Assembly: GCA_021790415.1 (NCBI GenBank)
Contig: JAJYDZ010000055.1
Location: 1 to 8,492 of the forward strand
Length of the DNA stretch: 8,492 nt
From: Thermoplasmata archaeon
GTDB lineage: Archaea > Thermoplasmatota > Thermoplasmata > Thermoplasmatales > Thermoplasmataceae
Reading direction: 5' to 3'
Both the position numbers and the translations under genes were made by a program. Under the pieces are notes generated by a model. That model saw nothing but the letters and a program-made list of their open reading frames with translations, was not told the origin of the DNA and did no database searches. Shown here piece by piece: positions 1 through 5,715 of this stretch (positions within the stretch are counted from its first letter, which is position 1; every line of letters begins with the position of its first letter).

Positions 1-195
1 ATCTATTTCCTGGGTCTTCCATTTACCGATCTCCCATGTTGTCCCATATTTGCTTTTCAACTCCCGGTCGAGGAATTTGTACCCTGTGTATTCCACATGT
101 TCCGTTTTCTCACTTTCCAAGTCTATCATCCTCTGAGGCTTTGTCATCGTTCCCACGTTCGTCTCCCTTTCTTTTTCATCTCTTGTTGTTGCCAT
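1..195 (-). CDS. Hypothetical protein, C-terminus beyond window edge
   Basis: Reading from an ATG at 195 toward base 1 gives 65 codons with no stop, so the gene is partial. The start is supported by a strong archaeal SD, GAGGTGA, four bases before the ATG. The visible N-terminus is hydrophilic and charged (MATTRDEKERE...), followed by a stretch with aromatic residues (EYTGYKFLDREL, then TTWEIGKW). I see no signal peptide, membrane segment or known motif, and I do not recognise the family. It lies downstream of the 339-701 gene on the same strand, but an intergenic segment of 143 bp with its own TATA-like box and hairpins suggests separate transcription. The start is well supported; the function is unknown. 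Confidence 0.7.
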   Translation of the reverse strand, partial: MATTRDEKERETNVGTMTKPQRMIDLESEKTEHVEYTGYKFLDRELKSKYGTTWEIGKWKTQEID

Positions 196-225
196 CAATT
201 CACCTCTTTTTTTGGTTTCCCGTTT

Positions 226-238
226 CGGCAGGCTGCCG
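226..238 (-). repeat. Small GC-rich hairpin in the leader of the edge gene
   Basis: CGGCA (226-230) and TGCCG (234-238) form a 5-bp stem with a 3-nt loop. It lies about 30 bases ahead of the ATG at 195 and just downstream of the larger 246-267 hairpin. Together they make a structured leader in an otherwise loosely structured region. A function in translation control or as a protein-binding site is possible but not shown. Confidence 0.35.
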
Positions 239-245
239 TCATCAG

Positions 246-290
246 CATCCAGGCACCACCCTGGATGGACAGGAAAAATATTTTTAAATA
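246..290 (-). promoter_or_regulatory. Probable promoter and operator-like hairpin for the edge gene
   Basis: On the minus strand an A/T box reading TATTTAAAAATAT lies at about 278-290. It is placed so that transcription would start near 255. A perfect 8-bp inverted repeat, CATCCAGG (246-253) and CCTGGATG (260-267) with a 6-nt loop, sits across that predicted start. Such placement fits a repressor site or a hairpin at the 5' end of the leader. This is inferred from position and sequence only. Confidence 0.4.
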
Positions 291-338
291 CCACTTATAG
301 TATCAAATTCCAAAGTTGTCGGGATTCTCCAATTCCAT

Positions 339-701
339 TTACTCCACCTCTTGTCTGAGTTCTTTTATGATTTCTTCTAATTCCTTATCAATTTTTTCCT
401 GGTATTCGTGCGAACTGAGTGCAGCTCTCCTATATTCGTCTTCGTCTGTTTCATCATCTGATACATCCACAAAATTATACAGGTTTTCACATGGTATTCT
501 GTATTCTATTCTGTCCTCTTCTGTAAGTCCGTCTGTGTTTCCTTTTTGGGTAATTTCTGCGGTTATATCTCCATCTTTACAGATTCTCAAGGATACCTCG
601 AGGCTGTTTTCTTCGGACTCTCCACTCACAAGGGCCAGTTCCAGTATTTTTCTGTACTGGTTGATCAGGTTCTTTACTACGGTTTCTGTTTCAGGTTTCA
701 T
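339..701 (-). CDS. Small acidic hypothetical protein with C-terminal coiled-coil-like helix
   Basis: 120 aa. The frame stays open upstream to 812, but the ATG at 701 is chosen because GGTGA lies five bases before it and a TATA-like box is about 30 nt upstream. The extra upstream residues are low-complexity (MIMIFMICD...) and encoded by AT-rich, operator-like DNA. The protein is strongly acidic, with a DVSDDETDEDEYRR run near residues 79-92. Its last 22 residues (EYQEKIDKELEEIIKELRQEVE region) form a charged amphipathic helix suitable for a coiled coil. There are no cysteine pairs, membrane segments or recognisable enzyme motifs. It could be a DNA-mimic or partner-binding protein, but that is speculation. 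The gene call is solid; the function is unknown. Confidence 0.72.
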   Translation of the reverse strand: MKPETETVVKNLINQYRKILELALVSGESEENSLEVSLRICKDGDITAEITQKGNTDGLTEEDRIEYRIPCENLYNFVDVSDDETDEDEYRRAALSSHEYQEKIDKELEEIIKELRQEVE

Positions 702-721
702 TTTGTCACCATATATGTAAT

Positions 722-755
722 ACAATGGTTGTATATATACATTGTGGTGCATTGT
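722..755 (-). promoter_or_regulatory. Promoter and candidate operator of the 339-701 gene
   Basis: A self-complementary TATA-like box, GTATATATAC (731-740), lies 30-39 nt upstream of the ATG at 701. It is bracketed by ACAATG (722-727) and its complement CATTGT (740-745), with a further CATTGT ten bases on (750-755). Three half-sites around a TATA box, two of them spaced one helical turn apart, are what a repressor operator would look like. The binding protein is unknown. Confidence 0.4.
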
Positions 756-876
756 ATCACATATCATAAATATCATAATCATGACATGATAAAGATACCA
801 TTCTTTCTCCATCTAATCCCTGTTGGGAGAGAATAGAAGGGGATAGATGAGTTTTTGATTGGTGTTATTGGTTGAT

Positions 877-890
877 TATATCATGATATA
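877..890. repeat. 14-bp perfect palindrome
   Basis: TATATCATGATATA at 877-890 is identical to its own reverse complement. It lies in the AT-rich part of the intergenic region and could be a binding site for a dimeric protein, although palindromes of this size made mostly of A and T arise fairly easily here. Confidence 0.4.
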
Positions 891-1131
891 GTTTCACAGG
901 TCTTAAATCGTTTTTAAATTTTGAGAATATATTAAACATCGATATTCAATTATATTGAACTCAAGAATGCATATACTTGAACATGATTTATATTATTCTC
1001 TTTTACATTATCTGATTAATATTATTCAACTCATAGAAGCGTATATCTTCTTATAACACCGTATTATACGTATTATATACATAGAGATATTACATTATTA
1101 TATTTCTTATATAGCGATTAGAGAGCTTTCT

Positions 1132-1326
1132 ATAAGGGGGGAGTCTCCATACAAGGGACAGAGGGACAGAACTTTACCACTAAAGGATTTTACTGTCCTT
1201 TCTTTTGTCCCTTATACATATTCTTTATTTTCCTCATTCTCTATGTAATCTCTTTTCTTATGGACAATAGATTCATTGTTTTACAATATCATTGTTTATG
1301 ATCATGGGTGGAGACTCCCCCCTTAT
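1132..1326. repeat. 18-bp perfect inverted repeat enclosing 159 bp
   Basis: The left arm (1132-1149) reads ATAAGGGGGGAGTCTCCA and the right arm (1309-1326) is its exact reverse complement. Each arm ends in a near-palindrome, GGAGTCTCC (1140-1148) and GGAGACTCC (1310-1318), so each could itself bind a dimer. The G6/C6 run is striking against the AT-rich background. The enclosed segment carries the first pair of GGGACAG copies and no gene. The repeat could be protein-binding sites of an origin, a hairpin-forming structure, or ends of a tiny transposable unit. No target-site duplication is visible at the flanks. Confidence 0.75.
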
Positions 1327-1461
1327 GAATACCCTATTTTTCAAAAAGTCGATTCTACTGTCCCTGCTGTCCCGTACTCTCAGTAAACATAGAAAAACAC
1401 GGGTTCTTGAAACAGGGACAGAACATCAGGAAATCAAGTAAAATACTGTCCCTGCTGTCCC
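1155..1461. repeat. Iteron-like cluster of GGGACAG / CTGTCCC
   Basis: Seven exact copies occur: 1155-1161, 1163-1169 and 1415-1421 as GGGACAG; 1358-1364, 1367-1373, 1446-1452 and 1455-1461 as CTGTCCC. Six of the seven are in pairs with start spacings of 8-9 bp, and one unit, TACTGTCCCTGCTGTCCC, is repeated exactly at 1356-1373 and 1444-1461. Partial copies are seen at 1193-1199, 1206-1211 and 1502-1507. By chance about 0.04 copies would be expected in this span with even base composition. Clusters like this typically bind a replication initiator, partition protein or regulator; which one applies is not known. Confidence 0.75.
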
Positions 1462-1538
1462 AGAGAGGTTAAAAACGTTGGAAAATATGGAATGGGTAAA
1501 AGGGACAATGGATTTAAAGGCAGTAATTTGTGCTGTCA

Positions 1539-2954
1539 TTAGAGTAAGTAGGAGAGGGATGTATTTAAGACTTTTGCATGCCCCGGAATTTCATAGTTTC
1601 CCTTGTAGTATCCTATGTTTTCAAAATTTACACTCTTCCTGGCACGTGTCAGGCCCACGTAGAGTATCCTGTTTTCCTCTACGGAAAACTGATCCTCTAT
1701 GGCTTTAGGTATATCTGTGATGAGCATGACATGGTCAAATTCAAGCCCTTTCGCAGCATGGATCGTGTCGCAGAAAATGGTAGGTACATCTTCGGTTAAA
1801 AGCCTTATGACATTCTTTTTTGTCTTTTCATCTATCTTCATTCGCTGGATGAGATCTACGGGTGTCATATTGTGCTTCAGCAGATCATACGCATCCAGTG
1901 TGAGATCATTTCGCTTTGCACGGGCCTGTGTTCCCCTTACCCAGATGTCCGCAGAGGTTATGCCTGGTTTTGCTATGTATGCACTTTCTGAATGAGACAG
2001 ATGAGGCCACTTTTTCATAATGCGTGAAAGTGTAAAAGTGATGTCATGCCATCCATTTGAGTATGTGTTTCCTTTTTTGATGTTTACAATGGCATAGGGG
2101 AGTGTTTCTGCGATATGCCTTGCGATTGCGTTTGTTCTGCACAGGATTGCCTTTGTACCTTCCAGCCGTGCCATGTCTTTCAGTGCATACGCATCGATCT
2201 CAGTCCTGCCTGTGCCTGCGTACGGCACATTCATTACTCTCCCCCTTCCTAACGCAAGCTCAGACAGGCTTCTTAAATTATCACCATACCGGTGTGATTT
2301 GTCCAATATTTTCACGTTCTCCATGTGTTTCTTAAATTCCTCCACCCTGACTCCCTTGTAACTGTATATGCTCTGATGCGGATCCCCTGCAATCGTTAGA
2401 TTGTTTGCCTGGAAATTATCCACGATCTGCCACATTAGTGGGGTTAAGTCCTGTGCCTCATCCACATACAGATCACCGATGCTGTATGTGTTCTCCGCAC
2501 CGATTCGTATGACATCGGTATAATCCATTTTTCCTAATTCTTGTTTGTATTTTTCGTAGGCTTTCAGTGCATATTGCATGTTCAGCCTCTCATCTTTAGG
2601 CTGTGCTGGAGTGGACATAGTATGCATTGTCAGGTCATACCATGCCAGGAACCTCTCAAGGTCTGTCTTGCCCCCCTCAATATCTATATTCTTCTGCGGG
2701 AAGGAAAACCCCATCTGCTTCGCAAATTCTATTGTATCAGAATGAGAAAGGAATGAGTTTAAACCGTTCAGTCTTGACATCGCACTGTGGAAAGTCGATA
2801 CCCTGCCTTCTGATCCTATTCGCTGTTCAGCTGCGATTGCCATGGATTTGTTGTATGTCAGGTATACAAAATCATTTGTGCCCCTTTCCTTTATCAGTTT
2901 TTCAATATATGCCGTCTTTCCCGTTCCTGGCGCTCCAATGATAGTCAGGTTCAT
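1539..2954 (-). CDS. UvrD/Rep-like superfamily 1 DNA helicase (compact)
   Basis: This 471-aa ATP-driven DNA translocase has the full SF1A motif set. Walker A GAPGTGKT is at 7-14, motif Ia around YLTYNKSMA (31-39), and STFHS at 53-57. The Walker B box is the family-typical DEAQ (165-168). Motif III, GDPHQSIYSYKG, is at 190-201, SHRYG at 220-224, LCRTN at 271-275, motif V TIHAAKGLEFDHV at 397-409 and motif VI ILYVGLTRAR at 430-439. At 471 aa it is much shorter than cellular UvrD/PcrA (about 700 aa), so the 1B/2B subdomains are reduced. The ATG at 2954 has no SD but has a TATA-like box about 23 nt upstream, consistent with a leaderless mRNA. The gene ends beside the repeat-rich region. A role in replication or repair of the element is likely; DNA polarity and partners cannot be read. 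The family assignment is confident. Confidence 0.93.
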   Translation of the reverse strand: MNLTIIGAPGTGKTAYIEKLIKERGTNDFVYLTYNKSMAIAAEQRIGSEGRVSTFHSAMSRLNGLNSFLSHSDTIEFAKQMGFSFPQKNIDIEGGKTDLERFLAWYDLTMHTMSTPAQPKDERLNMQYALKAYEKYKQELGKMDYTDVIRIGAENTYSIGDLYVDEAQDLTPLMWQIVDNFQANNLTIAGDPHQSIYSYKGVRVEEFKKHMENVKILDKSHRYGDNLRSLSELALGRGRVMNVPYAGTGRTEIDAYALKDMARLEGTKAILCRTNAIARHIAETLPYAIVNIKKGNTYSNGWHDITFTLSRIMKKWPHLSHSESAYIAKPGITSADIWVRGTQARAKRNDLTLDAYDLLKHNMTPVDLIQRMKIDEKTKKNVIRLLTEDVPTIFCDTIHAAKGLEFDHVMLITDIPKAIEDQFSVEENRILYVGLTRARKSVNFENIGYYKGNYEIPGHAKVLNTSLSYLL

Positions 2955-3027
2955 GATTAGACATACTGTTAGTCTATATGTAGTTTCTTATGATAATCTT
3001 AATATACTCTTACAGGTTGTCTCCTTC
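2955..3027. promoter_or_regulatory. Divergent promoter region between helicase and AbrB-like gene
   Basis: Within 73 bp there are two TATA-like boxes: CATATAG on the minus strand (2974-2980), about 23 nt ahead of the helicase ATG, and TTAATATA on the plus strand (2999-3006), about 25 nt ahead of the ATG at 3028. Neither start has an SD, so both mRNAs are probably leaderless. An inverted repeat, TAGAC (2958-2962) and GTCTA (2972-2976), lies between the helicase start and its TATA box and could be an operator, perhaps for the AbrB-like protein. Confidence 0.6.
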
Positions 3028-3165
3028 ATGGAATTTAAACTAAAGATAGTGAAAATTGGAAAGGGAAGCAAGGGCGTTATTCTCCCCTCACAGGCTCTGG
3101 AGAATGAAGGCATCTCTTACAAAGATGTTGTACTTGTTACAGTTTCTAAAGTTAAAAAAGAGTGA
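3028..3165 (+). CDS. AbrB/MazE-like swapped-hairpin DNA-binding protein
   Basis: This 45-aa protein is close to the minimal size of a SpoVT/AbrB domain. The pattern KIVKIGKGSKGVILPSQAL (residues 6-24), followed by a short helix and a KDVVLVTVSKVKK strand, matches the AbrB consensus: basic first strand, G-x-S, x-hydrophobic-P, then a D-x-V strand. Members bind DNA as dimers and act as transition-state regulators or as antitoxins. No toxin-like PIN, MazF or Doc gene follows, so a regulator is more likely than an antitoxin. The start is the ATG at 3028 because the domain begins there and the promoter box is 25 nt upstream; longer in-frame starts would place coding sequence across the promoter and into the helicase gene. 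It is first in the plus-strand chain, six bases before the next gene. Confidence 0.8.
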   Translation: MEFKLKIVKIGKGSKGVILPSQALENEGISYKDVVLVTVSKVKKE

Positions 3166-3171
3166 TGCGTA

Positions 3172-4059
3172 ATGCTTTACCGCACACTCATAGATGAGAA
3201 AACAGTAACGGTTTATGCCAATCGCACGAAAAAAGATTGGCAGGTTCAGATATTTTTGAATGGGAAGGAGGCTTTTTCTTCGCATATCTCATTTGATGAT
3301 CTCACAACAAAAAATGAAGCAAGCAGTTTTTGCGCAAAAAACGAAATATATGAAGCATGGGAACAATTTTTGAAGAGCAGAACAGACAATATCGGTGTGA
3401 TAACGGCATCTGTAACTGCCGTAATCTCATACAATCACCAGTTCTCCATGGATATATTTTTTGGCGATGACGTTTTTCGGTGCGATAAGGACGGTTTCAT
3501 AAACCCAAAGCCGTTCCTGATATGGTACATCGGGACTAAAAACAGGATCCCACAAATTGAACAGGGTGAGTGGGAGGAGTTCGTATCTTCTATGTTATCC
3601 ATTGCTGACAACAGCACCCAGGATCCTCTTGTGCCCGATCTCTTATCGATTCTTGTATCTTCCATAAGGGCAGGGCAGCTTCATTCTGACTTCTGCGATG
3701 CGTTGGTTAGGATGGTGTTGTCGAGGGGAGATGCGGCATGGTATGTGTACAAAAGGGATGAGAACCATACGCTCTATGTTCCATCCCATGTCATGGATGC
3801 CATACGCAGAAGAACAGAAATGGGTAAAAAAGCATTCAGGAATTACTGGATCCCTTACCTGTTAGACATCAAGGATAACAGGAGGAGAATCGGCACATCT
3901 CTTGAATTTGAGCAGAGGCCCCGTATGCGTTTCTGGGCTCTTGACATGCAGAAGATAGCAGAAACAGATGACGGAATCATGGATGCAATAGCAAACCTGA
4001 TTGACTGTGAAGAGGAAAATGAAATAAAGAGGGAGATAACAAATGTTACAGCAGAATGA
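3172..4059 (+). CDS. Hypothetical protein, 295 aa, possibly replication-associated
   Basis: I do not recognise the family. The protein is soluble, with no signal peptide or membrane helices. The N-terminal third is beta-rich, the middle holds a conserved-looking KPFLIWYIG segment followed by EQGEWEEFVSSML, and residues about 205-245 are very basic and aromatic (IRRRTEMGKKAFRNYW, then DNRRRIGT and RPRMRFWALDMQKI). The tail is acidic and overlaps the next gene. The basic region could contact nucleic acid. Its position opposite the helicase and after the AbrB-like regulator suggests a core replication or regulatory role, but this is inference from context. The ATG at 3172 is preceded by GTGAT, a partial archaeal SD, five bases away. 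Confidence 0.8.
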   Translation: MLYRTLIDEKTVTVYANRTKKDWQVQIFLNGKEAFSSHISFDDLTTKNEASSFCAKNEIYEAWEQFLKSRTDNIGVITASVTAVISYNHQFSMDIFFGDDVFRCDKDGFINPKPFLIWYIGTKNRIPQIEQGEWEEFVSSMLSIADNSTQDPLVPDLLSILVSSIRAGQLHSDFCDALVRMVLSRGDAAWYVYKRDENHTLYVPSHVMDAIRRRTEMGKKAFRNYWIPYLLDIKDNRRRIGTSLEFEQRPRMRFWALDMQKIAETDDGIMDAIANLIDCEEENEIKREITNVTAE

Positions 4060-4477
4060 AGAAGAAATAGATAAAATGATGCTGGAGGCAGACATCCAGC
4101 ATGAGAAAAAGAAAAAATGGTATTTGTGTGTGAACGAAATAGGGGCAAAGATCATAATGCCGGACACAACCGAATCCTTGGGGCATGATCTGTATGAAAC
4201 CTACCGTTTCAAGCGTGAATCCATCCCGCCTGATACCATCGTGAAGGTTGCACCCCTGAAACTTCTCAGCAATCTGAGTATGCTTGTGGAATTCATTCGG
4301 GAAATCCCATTCCGTGAATACGATCCTGAAACCATGATGATGCTCTCAAGAATTGTCAATGGGAAGATTTGCAGCTGCGGGATATGGTTTCCAGATGAAG
4401 TAGAGGAATGCTCAGGCTGTTCAAAAGAAATCAGGCTATGCTCCTGTGAGTACATATCTTCAAGGAAGGGGAAGTAA
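4043..4477 (+). CDS. Hypothetical protein with C-terminal zinc ribbon
   Basis: 144 aa. The ATG at 4043 overlaps the previous gene by 17 bases and is preceded by GGGAG at a suitable distance, so translation is probably coupled. The N-terminal part is a charged helix, and the middle (about 45-105) has no recognised motif. The C-terminus has C110-x-C112, C123-x2-C126 and C133-x-C135, which is a likely zinc ribbon or knuckle (CSCGIWFPDEVEECSGC). Proteins of this plan often bind nucleic acid or serve as transcription cofactors. It opens the run of small cysteine-rich genes. The gene call is solid; the function is unknown. Confidence 0.75.
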   Translation: MLQQNEEEIDKMMLEADIQHEKKKKWYLCVNEIGAKIIMPDTTESLGHDLYETYRFKRESIPPDTIVKVAPLKLLSNLSMLVEFIREIPFREYDPETMMMLSRIVNGKICSCGIWFPDEVEECSGCSKEIRLCSCEYISSRKGK

Positions 4478-4615
4478 ATGCAATGCATTTGTGGGCATAG
4501 TAGATCAAGCCATAGTAATACTGAACCGTATATCTGCTTGGATGTAAATGATAATGATATATTTGATGTGCATTTCTGCGAATGTGAAAGGTTTGAAGAA
4601 TTAATAGGGGTATGA
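4478..4615 (+). CDS. Very small cysteine/histidine-rich protein
   Basis: 45 aa. The ATG follows the previous stop codon directly (TAAATG), and a purine-rich AAGGGGAAG run just upstream can act as SD. Potential metal ligands are C3, C5, H7 near the N-terminus, C20, and C34-x-C36 near the C-terminus, an arrangement that could hold one zinc. The middle is acidic (LDVNDNDIFD). No homology is recognised. Its place between two genes of the same type, with almost no spacer, supports it being real despite the short length. Confidence 0.55.
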   Translation: MQCICGHSRSSHSNTEPYICLDVNDNDIFDVHFCECERFEELIGV

Positions 4616-4618
4616 AAA

Positions 4619-4789
4619 ATGAATAGATGTAAAAACTGCAAAGAGGACGTTATAGAACTGACAACGACACGTCCGAAAGAAAATATATGGAATCATATCG
4701 ATTACCAAGGGGCGCATATGTGGTTTATCGTTGAAAAATGCCCATGTGGTTGCGAAAAGCCAGAACCCAGAGAACAGGTGAGTAAATGA
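4619..4789 (+). CDS. Small zinc-site protein with CxxC and CxCxC
   Basis: 56 aa. It starts three bases after the previous stop and has GGGG upstream as a modest SD. C4-x2-C7 and C41-x-C43-x-C45 flank an aromatic and histidine-containing middle (IWNHIDYQGAHMWFIVEK). This suggests a single zinc-bound beta ribbon. The last codons overlap the next start as ATGA, which is typical of coupled genes. I cannot assign a function. Confidence 0.6.
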   Translation: MNRCKNCKEDVIELTTTRPKENIWNHIDYQGAHMWFIVEKCPCGCEKPEPREQVSK

Positions 4790-4953
4790 ACGACGAAAGA
4801 ATGAAAAGATTTGTCGAGGAGATAAGAAAGCAAAGAGAGGAAGAATTCTGTTTGAAGTCAGGGCATCTGTTTGAAACGAATATCTGTAAGCATTGCGGGA
4901 AGCCTAAAGCAACATTAGTTAAGATGGAAGATGAAGAACATGATAAGCTATGA
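4786..4953 (+). CDS. Small charged protein with zinc-finger-like C/H motif
   Basis: 55 aa. AGGTGA lies six bases before the ATG, which overlaps the previous stop in an ATGA junction. The N-terminal 20 residues form a highly charged helix (MKRFVEEIRKQREEE). They are followed by C22-x4-H27 and C34-x2-C37, a compact finger (ICKHCGKP). The sequence after the finger is acidic. The helix plus single finger resembles small viral DNA-binding or adaptor proteins, but no family is recognised. Confidence 0.62.
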   Translation: MNDERMKRFVEEIRKQREEEFCLKSGHLFETNICKHCGKPKATLVKMEDEEHDKL

Positions 4954-5167
4954 CGAGAATGGCATGTTGGTTTTACCTGAAGATGTGCGAATCGAATTCA
5001 TGCAAATTAAGAAAATCACAGGTCGCCATTCGCATCTCAAAACAGGAGTTTATGTTACTTGCATCTGTGGTTATAAATGGGAACGTGGAAGCATGAAGGC
5101 GGGAACAATCAGATGCCACAAATGCGGTCGGAAAATGAAAGTAAAGGAAATAGAGGTAAATAAATGA
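4931..5167 (+). CDS. Small zinc-ribbon protein, 78 aa
   Basis: C44-x-C46 and C62-x2-C65 (VTCICGYKW, then IRCHKCGRKMKV) form a clear zinc ribbon, with basic residues around the second knuckle that could touch nucleic acid. The N-terminal half is beta-strand-like. The longest reading uses ATG 4931 and overlaps the previous gene by 23 bases. ATG 4940, three codons later, is an equal or better start because GGAAG then lies nine bases upstream. The 3' end overlaps the next gene (ATGA junction). Function is unknown. Confidence 0.72.
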   Translation: MKNMISYDENGMLVLPEDVRIEFMQIKKITGRHSHLKTGVYVTCICGYKWERGSMKAGTIRCHKCGRKMKVKEIEVNK

Positions 5168-5433
5168 GTAATGAAAATTTTATGGATGCAATTGAATTTC
5201 TTGTTGGCGATCTCATTGAGGAGGGGAAAATTATATTAACTCAAGTAATGGAATGTCCTGATTGTTCTGTACGCGTGAACCATATAGTTGATATTTTTAG
5301 AGATGAAGAGAAAAATATAAAGGTTCATTCTTATATTAGTTGCAAACATTGCGAGGAAGAATATAATATAGAACTTACATTAGAAATTCAACGTTTAGTC
5401 GATGGCATCGTACAATTACTAAAGGAGGAATAA
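5164..5433 (+). CDS. Zinc-ribbon protein, paralogue of the 6566-6763 product
   Basis: 89 aa with C31-x2-C34 and C60-x2-C63, separated by 25 residues. The last 60 residues align without gaps to the whole 6566-6763 protein, sharing roughly 21 of 52 positions from the first cysteine on, including the SYI-x-C-x2-CEE segment. This copy carries an extra N-terminal acidic helix of about 20 residues. The start has GAGGT upstream and overlaps the prior stop (ATGA). The gene is more AT-rich than 3172-4477. A zinc-stabilised adaptor or DNA-binding protein is plausible, but the function is not known. Confidence 0.75.
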   Translation: MSNENFMDAIEFLVGDLIEEGKIILTQVMECPDCSVRVNHIVDIFRDEEKNIKVHSYISCKHCEEEYNIELTLEIQRLVDGIVQLLKEE

Positions 5434-5435
5434 AT

Positions 5436-5465
5436 ATGGAAAGAATAGAAAAGAGGTGGAAATAA
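5436..5465 (+). other. Possible 9-codon micro-ORF
   Basis: A strong AGGAGG lies upstream of an ATG that opens a 9-codon frame (MERIEKRWK). Its stop overlaps the next ATG as TAATG. It may be a translational relay that keeps ribosomes moving from the zinc-ribbon gene to the next reading frame, or a remnant. It is too short to call a protein gene. Confidence 0.25.
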
Positions 5466-5536
5466 TGACATATACATCTCTTAATACATCTGGAAAATTT
5501 ATGTTGTTAATGGGGAATTTTGAGGTGATAAAATGA
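5465..5536 (+). CDS. Possible 23-aa small protein
   Basis: The frame opens at an ATG six bases after a GAGGTG SD (inside the micro-ORF upstream) and stops in an ATGA overlap with the C2H2 gene. The peptide is uncharged at the start and mildly hydrophobic (KFMLLMGNF in the middle). Its support comes only from the SD and the coupled junctions on both sides. It may be a genuine small protein, a coupling ORF, or what is left of a decayed gene. Confidence 0.35.
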   Translation: MTYTSLNTSGKFMLLMGNFEVIK

Positions 5537-5715
5537 AATGCGTTGCAAATGGAACATATTACATTATTCCCATGAAATTCTACACAAAAAAATGTGATGT
5601 TGACAGGGAGATATATTTTGGATGCCGGATATGCGGACGTACTGATCTTGAGCGTAAAAGGCTTATTTGGCACATGAAGGCCTTACATGAAGAAGTATTG
5701 AAGGTGATAATGTGA
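5533..5715 (+). CDS. C2H2 zinc-finger protein
   Basis: 60 aa. It has a strong SD (GAGGTGAT) just before ATG 5533. Residues 31-52 fit the classical finger, C31-x2-C34-x12-H47-x4-H52, with the expected hydrophobic residue (L44) between the cysteine and histidine pairs. Single C2H2 fingers are common in archaeal viruses and plasmids, where they act as small DNA-binding regulators. The N-terminal 30 residues are beta-strand-like. The gene ends inside the start of the methyltransferase (overlap GTGA), so it may regulate or be coexpressed with it. Confidence 0.75.
   Translation: MKCVANGTYYIIPMKFYTKKCDVDREIYFGCRICGRTDLERKRLIWHMKALHEEVLKVIM

Larger units (their letters stand above)
702..1538. other. 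Repeat-rich, mostly AT-rich non-coding region; candidate replication origin or partition site
   Basis: No credible gene is present on either strand: the short frames lack SD sites and consist of repeats or A/T runs. The left half (about 720-1130) is very AT-rich and contains small dyads, for example a 14-bp palindrome at 877-890, TTCAAT/ATTGAA arms at 945-950 and 954-959, and a tandem CGTATTATA at 1060-1068 and 1070-1078. The right half (1132-1461) holds the long inverted repeat and the GGGACAG iteron-like copies described separately. AT-rich DNA next to clustered short repeats and a helicase gene is the usual look of a plasmid or viral origin. No Rep-type initiator is recognised in the window, so the role is inferred. 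Confidence 0.5.

Noticed and set aside
36..300. Open plus-strand frames in the first 300 bases
   Set aside because: They are low-complexity (Ser/Phe/Leu-rich), lack SD sites and lie opposite the minus-strand gene that has a strong SD and normal composition.
702..812. N-terminal extension of the 339-701 gene to 812
   Set aside because: The added residues come from operator-like AT-rich DNA, while ATG 701 has a good SD and a TATA-like box at the right distance.
1132..1326. Annotation as a MITE or insertion sequence remnant
   Set aside because: No target-site duplication or transposase trace is visible, and GGGACAG repeats continue outside the inverted repeat, so origin-like sites are at least as likely.
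1155..1461. CRISPR array
   Set aside because: Repeats are only 7-18 bp, occur in both orientations and are irregularly spaced.
1478..1708. 76-aa plus-strand frame overlapping the helicase 3' end
   Set aside because: No SD, unlikely composition and antisense to conserved helicase motif VI.
3028..4059. Toxin-antitoxin pair (AbrB-like antitoxin plus downstream gene)
   Set aside because: The downstream protein is 295 aa without PIN, MazF, Doc or other toxin motifs, and the small gene sits first at a divergent promoter as a regulator would.
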